DNA from: Roseiarcus sp963774195
GTDB lineage: Bacteria > Pseudomonadota > Alphaproteobacteria > Rhizobiales > Beijerinckiaceae
NCBI GenBank assembly: GCA_963774195.1
Contig: CAVZDY010000003.1
Span: forward strand, 1,426,001 to 1,490,000
Reading direction: 5' to 3'
DNA: 64,000 bases
The notes beneath the pieces were generated by a model, which had not been told where the DNA came from, did no database searches, and worked only from the letters and a program-made list of their open reading frames with translations. A program made the translations under genes and the position numbers. Positions 24,580-33,343 of the stretch are shown here, in pieces. The stretch's first letter is position 1, and every line of letters begins with the position of its first letter.

Positions 24580-25779
24580 ATGAAGAAGAGTTGGGCGCTC
24601 GCTGGCGCGCTGTGCGCGTATTTCTTCGCCGTGAACGCATATGCCGACGCCAATAAGGTGGTGATCGGCGACATCGACGACATGTCCGGCCCCTACGCCG
24701 ACGTCATCGGCGCCGGCGGCATTGAAGCCATCAAAATGGCGATCGAGGATTTTGGCGGCACGGCGCTCGGCCAGCCGATTCAAGTGCTGACCGCGGATCA
24801 TCAGAACAAACCCGATGTCGGTGTGCAGAAGTTCCGCGAATGGGCGGACCAGAACGGCCTGACGATGCTGCTCGGCGGCTCGAACACCGGCGTGAGCCTC
24901 GCCATGAACGTCGCGGCCAAGGAAAAGAAGATTCCCTTCTTCGCCATCGGCGCCGCCGGGGGCTCGCTCACCGGCAAGGATTGCACGCCCTACACGATCC
25001 ACTACGGCTATGACACGACCGCGCTCGGCAACGGCACGGCGAAGACCATCCTCGCCCAAGGCGGCAAATCGTGGTTTTTCCTGACCGCGGACTACGCCTT
25101 CGGCACCCAGTTGCAGAACGCCGCGGGGGACGTCGTCAAGGCCGGCGGCGGCTCGGTCGTCGGCTCGGTGCGCGTGCCGCTCGGCACGACGGACTTCGCC
25201 TCCTATTTGTTGCAGGCGCAGGCCTCCGGCGCGCAGGTGCTCGGGCTCGCCAACGCCGGCACCGACTTTTCCAATTCGCTCAAGGCCGCCAATGAGTTCG
25301 GCATCGCCAAGACGATGAAGCCGGCGGCGCTGCTCGCCTTCCTCACCGACATCAACGCAATCGGCCTCGAAGCCGCGCAAGGACTCTATCTGACCGACGG
25401 TTGGTACTGGGACCTCAACGACAAGTCGCGCGCCTTCGCCAAGCAATTCTTCGACAAGGTCCATCGCGCGCCGACCTCCCCGCAGGCCGCCTCTTATTCG
25501 GCGACGCTCGCTTACCTCAACGCGGTCAAGGCGGTCGGCTCGACCGATCCCGACAAGGTGATGGCGCAGCTGAAAAAGACCAAGATCGACGACATGTTCA
25601 CCTCCAACGGCGTCATCCGTCCGGACGGCCTGTTGGAGCACGACATGTATATCATGCAGGTGAAGACGCCCGCCGAGTCGAAGGCGCCATGGGATTACTA
25701 CAAGCTCGTCCAGACGATGAAGGGCGAGGAAGCCTTCGGCAAACTCGCCGATTCCCCCTGCCCGCTCGTGAAGCAGTGA
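24580..25779 (+). CDS. Periplasmic substrate-binding protein of branched-chain amino acid ABC type, orphan
   Basis: The protein has a signal peptide (KSWALAGALCAYFFAVNAYA) and a type I periplasmic binding fold of the LivK-like family: VVIGDIDDMSGPYADVIG at the start, GGSNTGVSL, KSWFFLTADYAFG and GVIRPDGLLEHDMYIM near the end. A strong ribosome binding site (GGGAGGAAG) precedes the ATG. These proteins bind amino acids, amides or related small molecules. No permease or ATPase gene is adjacent, so it either serves a distant transporter or has a sensing role. The ligand is unknown. Confidence 0.85.
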   Translation: MKKSWALAGALCAYFFAVNAYADANKVVIGDIDDMSGPYADVIGAGGIEAIKMAIEDFGGTALGQPIQVLTADHQNKPDVGVQKFREWADQNGLTMLLGGSNTGVSLAMNVAAKEKKIPFFAIGAAGGSLTGKDCTPYTIHYGYDTTALGNGTAKTILAQGGKSWFFLTADYAFGTQLQNAAGDVVKAGGGSVVGSVRVPLGTTDFASYLLQAQASGAQVLGLANAGTDFSNSLKAANEFGIAKTMKPAALLAFLTDINAIGLEAAQGLYLTDGWYWDLNDKSRAFAKQFFDKVHRAPTSPQAASYSATLAYLNAVKAVGSTDPDKVMAQLKKTKIDDMFTSNGVIRPDGLLEHDMYIMQVKTPAESKAPWDYYKLVQTMKGEEAFGKLADSPCPLVKQ

Positions 25780-25949
25780 CTGGCCGGCGCGCCCGCGCGG
25801 CGGGCGCGCTCCTCGGCTGACGAAGCCGGCGATTTCCCGCCCACAATCAGGGTTAACCCTTTGTTTGCACTGACTTGGGTTTGGCGAACGAAGAGTGAAA
25901 AAGAACGGTAAACATCTCCATGTCCCGCCCGGGCCCGGAGGAGTTTGTC

Positions 25950-26561
25950 GTGCGTCGCATTTCTATCTCGTATTCCGTTTTCGCTCTCAGCCTTGCGCTC
26001 GCCGCGTCGAGCGCGCGCGCCGACGGCATGTACCCCAATTTCACCGGTTCCTATGGCGCCGATTTCTCGGGTTTCGAGGTCGGTCCGGATGTTGGCCTGG
26101 GCCTGGGAACGGCGAGCGGGGCCAGCGTCTCCGGGCCGGTCGGCGGCGCCCATCTCGGCTACAACCTGCAGACCAACCGTATCGTCGGCGGCGTCGAGGG
26201 CGACGTCATGTTCAGCGGCATGTCGAGCGGCTCGCTCGGCTCCGCGTCATTCGGCCAGAACGTGCTCGGCTCGGCGCGCGTCAAGGGAGGCTACTCCTTC
26301 GGCGACCTCCTGGCCTACGGCACGATCGGCTGGGGCTGGTCGAACACGACCTTCCAGGACTCCGGCGTCTCCAGTAGCCAGGCGGTCAAAGGTTTGGCCT
26401 TCGGCGTCGGCGCCGAATACGCGGTCACGCGCAACTTTTCGGTGCGCGCCGAATACCTGCGCTACGACTTCGGCAACGCGAACTACGTGACGCCGGCCTC
26501 CACGCAGACGATCAACACTTCGACCAACGTGCTGCGGATCGGCGGCAGCGTGCATTTCTAA
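25950..26561 (+). CDS. Small outer-membrane beta-barrel protein (OmpA-like porin family)
   Basis: The GTG at 25950 is chosen because GGAGGAG (25937-25943) sits seven bases before it, and it gives a clean signal peptide (VFALSLALAASSARAD). The upstream ATG at 25920 would hide that site inside the gene. The mature part alternates hydrophobic and polar residues and ends in aromatic VHF, the usual barrel insertion signal. Motifs such as VRAEYLRYDFGNANY match the Omp25/Omp31-like group of rhizobia. GGGTTAACCC lies about 90 bases upstream. The 3' end overlaps the convergent LysR gene by a few bases. Confidence 0.82.
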   Translation: MRRISISYSVFALSLALAASSARADGMYPNFTGSYGADFSGFEVGPDVGLGLGTASGASVSGPVGGAHLGYNLQTNRIVGGVEGDVMFSGMSSGSLGSASFGQNVLGSARVKGGYSFGDLLAYGTIGWGWSNTTFQDSGVSSSQAVKGLAFGVGAEYAVTRNFSVRAEYLRYDFGNANYVTPASTQTINTSTNVLRIGGSVHF

Positions 26562-27479
26562 TCCGGGTCGTCCTGACGCGGACTGAGGAGATCGGGCAAT
26601 TCCGCAGCGAAGCCGTCGAGGAACGATTGGCTCAGCGGCGGCAAGGTTCGGCCCGATCTTTTGATGAGGGATAGCGTGCGGGAGAAGTTCGGGTCGGCGA
26701 TCGGCCTCGATTCCAGAATCCGGCTCCGCCAGGATTTCCCTGGCCGAGCCGGGCAGGATCGTGAGGCCGAGGCCGGCCCGCGCCATCGCCACCGCCGTCA
26801 TCATGTAGATGACCTCGCAGGTCGGCTTGGGCATCAGGCCCGCCGCATGGAAGCCGGCGTCGACAATCGCCCGGACGCTGGTGTCGGGGTGCATCAGAAT
26901 GAGGGCGTACTCGGCGAGCGCCGCAGGCCTGACGCTTTTCGTGCGCCCGATCGGATGTCCCTTGGGATAGACGACGTGCAGACGATCGACCGTCTCGAAG
27001 ACCGACTCGACGTCCGACGACACGACCGAGCCGCCCATCACGCCGAAGTCGACGCGCTCGGCTTGAACGAGTTCCAGCACCCGGCTCGCGATCACGTCCT
27101 TGAGGTCGAACGTCACGTTCGGCCGCCGCTCGCGAAACCGCCGGATCGCCTCCGGAAGCGCGCCCGAGGAAACCGACGGCAATGCCGCCAATCTGACGAC
27201 GCCGCGCGCCTGCGTGGCGATATCGCCCGCGGCCCCGAGAGCCGCCTCGAGATCCTGCACCGCTCTTTCAAACGCCGGCATGAGGTCGCGCGCCACGCGC
27301 GTTAGCTCGACCGAGCGCGTGTCGCGATCGAACAGTTTCACCCCCAGCGCTTCCTCGAGGCGGCGGACCTGCACGGTGAGCGCCGGCTGCGTGAGATTCA
27401 GGATCGCAGCCGCCTGAGTGAAGCTGCGGACACGCGCGACTGTCAGGAAGGCGCGCACCTGTCTGAGCGATACATCCAT
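26558..27479 (-). CDS. LysR family transcriptional regulator (apparent frameshift)
   Basis: Residues 1-60 are a LysR helix-turn-helix (SLRQVRAFLTVARVRSFTQAA, LNLTQPALTVQVRRLEE) and the rest is an inducer-binding domain. As printed the frame runs on to 410 residues, too long for the family. With one base removed in the 26709-26720 segment, which holds GATTC and GAATC four bases apart, it ends at 26558 with 306 residues and a normal LysR C-terminus (NFSRTLSLIKRSGRTL). It is divergent from citMHS with 113 bases between the starts, so it most likely controls that operon. The dyad TGATATCA (27496-27503) in the gap is a candidate site. Confidence 0.85.
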
Positions 27480-27592
27480 AAGCTAACTCTATTACTGATA
27501 TCACACCATTTCAATTGTCTTATCGACACGCGTCCGTCATGCAGGATTGCCACGAGCTTCGCGTTCGACGAGGCCGCTTTCCGGAGGAATCG

Positions 27593-28897
27593 ATGCTTGC
27601 GCTGCTCGGCTTGGTGACGATCGCGCTTCTTTTGACAGTGATCATGACCAAGTGGATGTCGCCGCTGATGGCGCTCATCCTCATTCCGATCCTTGCCTCG
27701 CTGATCGGCGGATTTGGTTGGGACACCAGTAAGTTCATCGTCTCGGGGCTTCAGAGCCTGGCCCCGGTCGTCGGCATGTTCGTGTTCGCGATCCTGTTCT
27801 TCGGCATCGTCACCGACGCTGGGATGCTCGACCCGATCATCGACCGTATCCTCAAGACCGTCGGCACCCGGCCGACCCGCATCGTCATGGGCACGACGTT
27901 GCTGGCGCTGCTCGTCCACCTCGACGGCTCGGGCGCCGTGACATTTCTCATCACGATTCCCGCGATGCTGCCGCTCTATCAGCGCCTCGGCATCGACAAG
28001 CGCATTCTCGCCTGCGCCGCCTCGATGGCCGCCGGCGTGAACTTCCTGCCGTGGACTGGCCCGATGATCCGCGCTTCGGCGGCGCTGAAACTGCCGATCC
28101 CGGAGATTTTCAATCCGCTCCTGCCGGTGCAGATCATCGGCCTGATCTTCATCTTCGCCGTGTCCTGGTGGCTCGGGCGCAGTGAGGAGAAACGGCTCGG
28201 GCTCGACAAGGGAACGACGATCGACGTCGCGGCGACGCGCACGCTCAGCGAGGCGGAGACCAAGCTGCGGCGGCCCCAGAATTTCTGGATCAACATCGTC
28301 CTCACCGTCCTCGTCCTCGGGACGATGGTGGCGCTTGGCGACAAGCTCGCGCCGGCGATCGTCTTCATGGTTGGGACCTGCCTCGCGTTGCTCATCAACT
28401 ACCGCGACGTCGAGATGCAGCGACAGCGCATCGACGCCCATGCGCGAGCCGCGCTGCTGATGGCTTCCATTCTGCTCGCGGCCGGCGTCTTCACCGGGAT
28501 CATGCAGAACAGCGGAATGCTGAAGGCGATGGCGCTAACGGCGGCGGGCTTCGTTCCGGCAGCGATGGCCAAATATTTGCCAATCGCACTCGGCTTCGTA
28601 TCCATGCCGCTGAGCCTGCTGTTCGATCCCGACTCGTTCTATTTCGGCATCCTGCCTGTTATCGCGGAGGTCGGCGGCCATTTCGGCACGTCCAAGGCGT
28701 CGATCGCGCAAGCGGCGCTGCTGGGGCAAATGACCACCGGCTTTCCGGTCAGTCCGCTGACGCCGGCGACATTCCTTGTCGTCGGTCTCTGCGGCGTCGA
28801 GCTTGCCGATCATCAGCGCTTCACGATCCCATATCTGTTCGGCGCCTCGGTCGTGATGACGATCGCCTGCGTCGTCCTCGGCGTCTTCCCGCACTGA
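27593..28897 (+). CDS. CitMHS family metal-citrate/H+ symporter-like transporter
   Basis: The 434-residue integral membrane protein has about a dozen helices and CitMHS-type motifs: ILFFGIVTDAGMLDPIIDRI, HLDGSGAVTFLITIPAMLPL, AGVNFLPWTGPMIRA and FPVSPLTPATFLVVGL near the end. The ATG at 27593 follows GGAGGA, so an upstream start at 27515 is rejected. CitMHS proteins take up citrate with divalent metals. Here the gene leads an operon with two AtuA-type genes and is divergent from a LysR regulator, which points to uptake of a tricarboxylate-like or branched acid substrate. Confidence 0.85.
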   Translation: MLALLGLVTIALLLTVIMTKWMSPLMALILIPILASLIGGFGWDTSKFIVSGLQSLAPVVGMFVFAILFFGIVTDAGMLDPIIDRILKTVGTRPTRIVMGTTLLALLVHLDGSGAVTFLITIPAMLPLYQRLGIDKRILACAASMAAGVNFLPWTGPMIRASAALKLPIPEIFNPLLPVQIIGLIFIFAVSWWLGRSEEKRLGLDKGTTIDVAATRTLSEAETKLRRPQNFWINIVLTVLVLGTMVALGDKLAPAIVFMVGTCLALLINYRDVEMQRQRIDAHARAALLMASILLAAGVFTGIMQNSGMLKAMALTAAGFVPAAMAKYLPIALGFVSMPLSLLFDPDSFYFGILPVIAEVGGHFGTSKASIAQAALLGQMTTGFPVSPLTPATFLVVGLCGVELADHQRFTIPYLFGASVVMTIACVVLGVFPH

Positions 28898-28910
28898 AGG
28901 AATCTTGTTC

Positions 28911-30249
28911 ATGGCGAAAACGATCCGGATCGGGTCGGGCGCGGGCTACTCGGGCGACCGGATCGAGCCGGCCGTCGAACTCGCTGAAAAGGGCGATCTC
29001 GACTACCTCGTCTTCGAATGCCTCGCCGAGCGGACAATCGCGCTGGCGCAGCAAGCCAAGATGAAAAACCCGGCCGCGGGTTACGATCCTCTGCTGGCCG
29101 CGCGCATGCGAGCAGTCCTACCGATATGCGCGGCGAAGGGCGTGCGAATCGTCACCAATATGGGTGCGGCCAATCCGCTCGCCGCCGCCGAAGCGACACG
29201 TCAGATAGCCCGCGAATTGGGGCTCGGCGGCCTCAAGGTCGCGGCGGTCACCGGCGACGACGTGCTCGAATATCTTCGCAGCAACGACCTGCGGCTCGAC
29301 AACGGCGAGACCGTCGCCTCGCTCGGCGATCGCGTCGTCGCCGCCAACGCCTATATTGGCGCTGAGCCGATCGTTGAGGCGCTGACGGCGGGCGCCGACG
29401 TCGTCATCACCGGCCGCGCCGCGGATCCGGCGATCTTCATGGCGCCGATCATCCACGAATTCGGCTGGGCGATGAACGACTGGAACCGGCTCGGCCGCGG
29501 CGCGCTTGCGGGGCATCTGCTCGAATGTGCGGGGCAAGTGACTGGCGGATATTTCGCCGATCCCGGGATGAAGGACGTCCCAAACCTCGCTCGGCTCGGC
29601 TTTCCAATCGGCGAAGTGACCGAGGACGGCGAACTCGTGATTACCAAGGTCGCCGGCTCGGGCGGCTGCGTGACGAGCCGCACCGTGAAGGAACAGCTGC
29701 TCTACGAAATTCACGATCCGAAGGCCTACCTGCAGCCGGACGTGATCGCCGATTTTTCCGAGGTTCGCGTCGACGAGATCGGCCCGGACCGGGTGCGCGT
29801 GAGCGGCGGAAAAGGATCGCCGAAGACGGGCTTCCTCAAGACCTCGGTAGGATATGTCGACAGCTATGTCGGCGAGGGCCAGATCTCATACGCCGGTCCG
29901 AACGCCCTCGCCCGCGCGCGGCTTGCGCTCGACATCGTGCGCGAGCGCCTCGCGCTCACCGAGGTTCGCACGACCGAAACCCGCTTCGACCTGATCGGAG
30001 TCGAACTCCTTGCATGGCGCCGCGCGAGCACGCGATGGCGACCCGTACGAAGTTCGCATCCGCGTCGTGGGAAGGACGAATGACCTCGATCAAGCCCAGC
30101 GCATCGGCGAAGAGGTCGAGACGCTCTACACCAACGGTCCCGCCGGAGGCGGCGGCGCGTGGAAATCGGCGCGCGAGATTGTCGCTGTCGCATCCGCGCT
30201 CATCCCGGCGGACGCGGTCCGGCCTGAGATCGCCATTGCGGAGGCTTGA
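28911..30249 (+). CDS. AtuA family (DUF1446) protein (apparent frameshift)
   Basis: The protein starts KTIRIGSGAGYSGDRIEP and contains RIVTNMGAANPLAAA and VVITGRAADPAIFMAPI, typical of the acyclic terpene utilisation AtuA family. Members occur in catabolic operons, and their biochemical role is not well settled. The frame breaks at GAACTC (30003-30008). Removing one A gives GACTC, the sequence VDSLHGAARAR-DGDPYEVRIRV, and 445 residues, the usual size. It sits 13 bases after citMHS and directly before its C-terminal-domain partner. The start at 28911 follows GAAGGA. Confidence 0.82.
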
Positions 30250-30252
30250 TCA

Positions 30253-30552
30253 GTGAAACTCAGAGACATCGCCCATTCGCGCACCGGCGACAAAGGAGAC
30301 ACTTCCAATATCTCGGTGATCGCGTTCGACCCTAACGACTACCCGCTGCTCGTCGAGCGCCTGACCGCCGAGCGCGTGGCGGCTCATTTCCAGGCGATCG
30401 CCAAAGGACCCGTCACGCGATTCGAGCTGCCTATCATCGGCGCGCTCAACTTCGTCTTGCAGGGCGCACTCAGCGGCGGCGTCACGCGCGCGCTCACGCT
30501 CGACGCACACGGGAAGTCGCTCAGCTCGCTACTGCTCGACTTGGAGCTTTGA
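30253..30552 (+). CDS. AtuA-like C-terminal domain protein
   Basis: This 99-residue protein begins KLRDIAHSRTGDKGDTSNISVIAF and matches the small domain that is fused to, or encoded next to, AtuA proteins. The GTG start at 30253 lies four bases after the AtuA stop, so the two are surely translated together and probably form one complex. RTGDKGDT is the most conserved segment. It completes the citMHS-atuA-atuA-C operon. Confidence 0.85.
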   Translation: MKLRDIAHSRTGDKGDTSNISVIAFDPNDYPLLVERLTAERVAAHFQAIAKGPVTRFELPIIGALNFVLQGALSGGVTRALTLDAHGKSLSSLLLDLEL

Positions 30553-30571
30553 TCTCAGCGCTTCGAATTCG

Positions 30572-30596
30572 GAGCTTCGCCATGCCGGCGAAGCTC
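30572..30596. terminator. Hairpin between the convergent atuA operon and aroC
   Basis: A perfect ten-base stem, GAGCTTCGCC and GGCGAAGCTC with the loop ATGCC, overlaps the aroC stop codon. Its symmetry would serve both convergent transcripts, although no T run is present. Confidence 0.55.
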
Positions 30597-31686
30597 AGCG
30601 TCCCGTCTGGCCGCGGTGGCGCAAGAACGCGTCGGCCAGCACGCAGGCGACCATCGCCTCCCCGACGGGTACGGCGCGAATGCCGACGCAGGGGTCATGG
30701 CGGCCTTTGGTCAGGATGTCGGTCTCCTCTCCGCTGCGCGTCACGGTGCGGCGAGGCGTCAGAATTGACGAAGTCGGCTTGACGGCGAAACGCGCAATAA
30801 TCGGCTGCCCGGTCGAAATGCCGCCGAGCACCCCGCCGGCGTGATTGGAAAGGAACAATGGCTTGCCATCATTGCCCATGCGCATCTCGTCGGCATTGTC
30901 CTCGCCGGCAAGCTCAGCGGCTGCAAAGCCATCGCCGATCTCGACGCCTTTGACGGCGTTGACGCTCATCAAGGCGCTGGCGATCTCGCTGTCGAGCTTG
31001 CCGTAGATCGGCGCGCCCCAGCCGGCTGGGACGCCCTCGGCGACGACTTCGACCACGGCGCCGATCGAGGAGCCCGACTTGCGCACGTCGTCGAGATAGT
31101 CGGCGAAACGGTCGGCGGCCTCGGCGTCCGGGCAGAAGAACGGATTGCGTTTCGTCTCCTCCCAATCCCATCGGGAGCGGTCGATCTTCAGCTTGCCCAC
31201 TTGCACCAGAGCGGCGCGGACCGTCACGCCGGGGATCACCTTGCGCGCGACGGCTCCAGCGGCGACTCGCGACGCCGTCTCGCGCGCAGACGAACGCCCG
31301 CCGCCGCGATAGTCGCGGATGCCGTATTTGGCGTCGTAGACGTAGTCGGCGTGGCCCGGACGATACTTGTCTTTGATGTCGCCGTAGTCCTTGGAGCGCT
31401 GGTCGACATTCTCGATAGTGATCGCGATCGGCGTGCCGGTCGTCACCTGGCGACCGCTGGCTTCGTCGAGCATGACGCCCGACAGGATGCGCGCCTCGTC
31501 GGTTTCGCGGCGCTGGGTTGTGAAGCGCGAGGAGCCCGGACGGCGACGATCGAGGTCGGCCTGTATCTCAGCCGCATCAAGGGGAATTAGCGGAGGACAG
31601 CCGTCGACGACGCACCCGATGCCCACGCCATGGCTCTCGCCAAAGGTCGTCACACGGAAGAGGTGGCCAAAGGTATTGTGAGACAT
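30595..31686 (-). CDS. aroC: Chorismate synthase
   Basis: The 363-residue enzyme makes chorismate from EPSP, using reduced FMN, in aromatic amino acid synthesis. It has the signatures GESHGVGIGCVVDGCPP at the N-terminus, YRGGGRSSARETASRVAAG in the centre and the NHAGGVLGGISTGQP segment. The ATG at 31686 is preferred over an upstream TTG because it begins the conserved MSHNTFGHLFRVTTFGESHG. It is complete and convergent with the atuA operon. Confidence 0.98.
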   Translation of the reverse strand: MSHNTFGHLFRVTTFGESHGVGIGCVVDGCPPLIPLDAAEIQADLDRRRPGSSRFTTQRRETDEARILSGVMLDEASGRQVTTGTPIAITIENVDQRSKDYGDIKDKYRPGHADYVYDAKYGIRDYRGGGRSSARETASRVAAGAVARKVIPGVTVRAALVQVGKLKIDRSRWDWEETKRNPFFCPDAEAADRFADYLDDVRKSGSSIGAVVEVVAEGVPAGWGAPIYGKLDSEIASALMSVNAVKGVEIGDGFAAAELAGEDNADEMRMGNDGKPLFLSNHAGGVLGGISTGQPIIARFAVKPTSSILTPRRTVTRSGEETDILTKGRHDPCVGIRAVPVGEAMVACVLADAFLRHRGQTGR

Positions 31687-31825
31687 GTGCAAATCCTCGC
31701 CGCTTCTTACGGAGCCGAGTATGGGTCGTCAAACACCTACGATCGTTCATCGTCAATTCATGTTGGATTGGCCATTGAAAGGAGGAGTCAAACGCATGTC
31801 GACGACTCGCAACGGAGAAACGAAA

Positions 31826-32065
31826 ATGCTGAAGAAGCTCGCCGCCATCGGCCTGGGGGCCGCCCTCGTCCTCGCGCCCGTCGCCTCGATGGCCCAGACC
31901 TCGACCGACACCAATGCTGCTCCGGCCGCGGCCGCGCCCTCGTCGGATACGGGCGCGATGAAGGCTGCGCCGAAGAAGCACAAGATGAAGAAGCACTCCA
32001 CCAAGCACATGGCCAAGAAGCCGGCCGCTCCGGCCCCGGCTGCGACCGAAGCGCCGAAGTCGTAA
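31826..32065 (+). CDS. Small exported Lys/Ala/Pro-rich protein
   Basis: The ATG at 31826 begins an ideal signal peptide (LKKLAAIGLGAALVLAPVASMAQ). The mature part is about 55 residues, with an acidic/Ala N-terminal stretch, then KKHKMKKHSTKHMAKK and a Pro/Ala tail. The composition recalls acid-shock or counter-ion type periplasmic proteins, but there is no firm homology. An alternative ATG at 31796 has a stronger ribosome binding site (GGAGG at 31781-31785) and adds ten polar residues. A strong terminator follows, so it is a single-gene unit that may be highly expressed. Confidence 0.65.
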   Translation: MLKKLAAIGLGAALVLAPVASMAQTSTDTNAAPAAAAPSSDTGAMKAAPKKHKMKKHSTKHMAKKPAAPAPAATEAPKS

Positions 32066-32120
32066 TTCGCTAGAACTGGCTTGCCGCCGGATATCCGGCG
32101 CGCTCGCCCAAAGCGACCTC

Positions 32121-32162
32121 CGGCCGCTGCCGCTTGTCAAAGCGGGGCGGCCGTTTTTTTTT
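32121..32162 (+). terminator. Terminator of the small exported protein gene
   Basis: CGGCCGC-TG-CCGCTT pairs with AAGCGG-G-GCGGCCG around the loop GTCA, followed by nine Ts. This is one of the strongest terminators in the window. Nothing else is seen between it and the gene at 32368. Confidence 0.93.
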
Positions 32163-32367
32163 CGCGCCGAGGTTCGGCGCCCTGGCTCCTTGCGCGCCGC
32201 ATTCACCGAGGCCCATCGCTCGCCGAGCCACAGTGTCGCAGGCGAGGGCCGCGCCTCGCGCTCGCTCTAACGCCGGAGTAAAAGGAACGTAGTGGCGTCG
32301 CTCGACCCGCCGCATGGAGGCTGCGTTGCCTGTTTTGCCAACCAGCGAACGCGAAGAGGAGCCGTCG

Positions 32368-32835
32368 ATGGAGCCAGGCAGCTCCCTGCGAAGAAAAAAG
32401 GCCAGCCGGCGGCTACGCGCCTTCGTCGATCCGATCGGCGATCTCCTTTCGGAGGCGTTCCATCTCCTGGGTCTGTTCGTGATTGGCGCCGCGACCGTAT
32501 GGGCCGCCGTCCACTCCTTCCTGGCGATGTTCGACAAAGGCCACGCCTCGCTCGAGGATCTCCTGCTGCTGTTCATCTATTTGGAAATCGGCTCGATGGT
32601 CGGCATCTATTTCAAGACCAACCACCTGCCGGTGCGGTTTCTCATCTATGTCGGCATCACCGCGATGACGCGGCACATGATCATCGTGGTGCAGGCCAAC
32701 ACGACGGCCGACCTCGGCGTCCTGGTCCTGGCCTGCGCGACGTTGGTCATGGCGTTGGCCGTGCTCGTCATACGCTTCGCCTCCTATCACTATCCGAACA
32801 TGACCGACCGGAGCGAAGAGACACACGACCCATGA
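32368..32835 (+). CDS. psiE: PsiE family membrane protein
   Basis: The 155-residue protein has four membrane helices and matches the phosphate-starvation-inducible PsiE family: SFLAMFDKGHASLEDLLLLF, IYLEIGSMVGIYFKTNHLPV and YVGITAMTRHMII are the conserved parts. The start at 32368 is set by AGAGGAG (32355-32361), so the upstream start at 32314 is not used. The function of PsiE is unknown. DoxX follows on the same strand after 79 bases. No Pho box was recognised. Confidence 0.85.
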   Translation: MEPGSSLRRKKASRRLRAFVDPIGDLLSEAFHLLGLFVIGAATVWAAVHSFLAMFDKGHASLEDLLLLFIYLEIGSMVGIYFKTNHLPVRFLIYVGITAMTRHMIIVVQANTTADLGVLVLACATLVMALAVLVIRFASYHYPNMTDRSEETHDP

Positions 32836-32914
32836 AGACGTCTTTCCGCTCGACGTCTTTCATCGACAACATGTGGATTTGGGCGCGCGCGGCGCTCGCG
32901 AAACGAGGAGAAAA

Positions 32915-33289
32915 ATGACTGGCTTCGCGAATATGTTGGCGCCGATTTCGATATTGAGAATCGCCTGCGGTCTGTTCTTCGTCCCGCACATATGGGGCAA
33001 GCTTCAGTTCCCGCCCCCGGTGGTCGAGTTCTTCGAGCAGGCGGGCCTGAAACCCGCGAAGGCCTTCATGCTGCTGGGGTGCGCTGTCGAGGCAATCGCG
33101 GCGGCGGCGCTGGTCTTCAATCTGTTTACGCCAGTTGCGGCGCTGCTCGGCGCGGCCAGTTTGGCGGTCGCGACCGTCTGCCTCTACCGCGTCCGGGGAT
33201 TTCTCTGGATCTGGAATAACGGCGGCTTCGAGTTTCCGCTGTTCTGGAGCGTCGTGCTGCTCATCGTCGCGCGTCTTTATTCGACCTGA
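32915..33289 (+). CDS. DoxX family membrane protein
   Basis: This 124-residue protein has four predicted helices and a DoxX-like start (ISILRIACGLFFVPHIWGKLQF) followed by PAKAFMLLGCAVEAIAAAALV. GAGGAG (32905-32910) sets the ATG at 32915. DoxX-type proteins are small membrane components linked to redox or quinone functions, often with unknown substrates. It may be co-transcribed with psiE. Confidence 0.8.
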   Translation: MTGFANMLAPISILRIACGLFFVPHIWGKLQFPPPVVEFFEQAGLKPAKAFMLLGCAVEAIAAAALVFNLFTPVAALLGAASLAVATVCLYRVRGFLWIWNNGGFEFPLFWSVVLLIVARLYST

Positions 33290-33343
33290 CTGTCGCAGAC
33301 GCCGGTCAGTCCCGCGAGGGACTGCCGGCGAGGGCGGGCCGCC

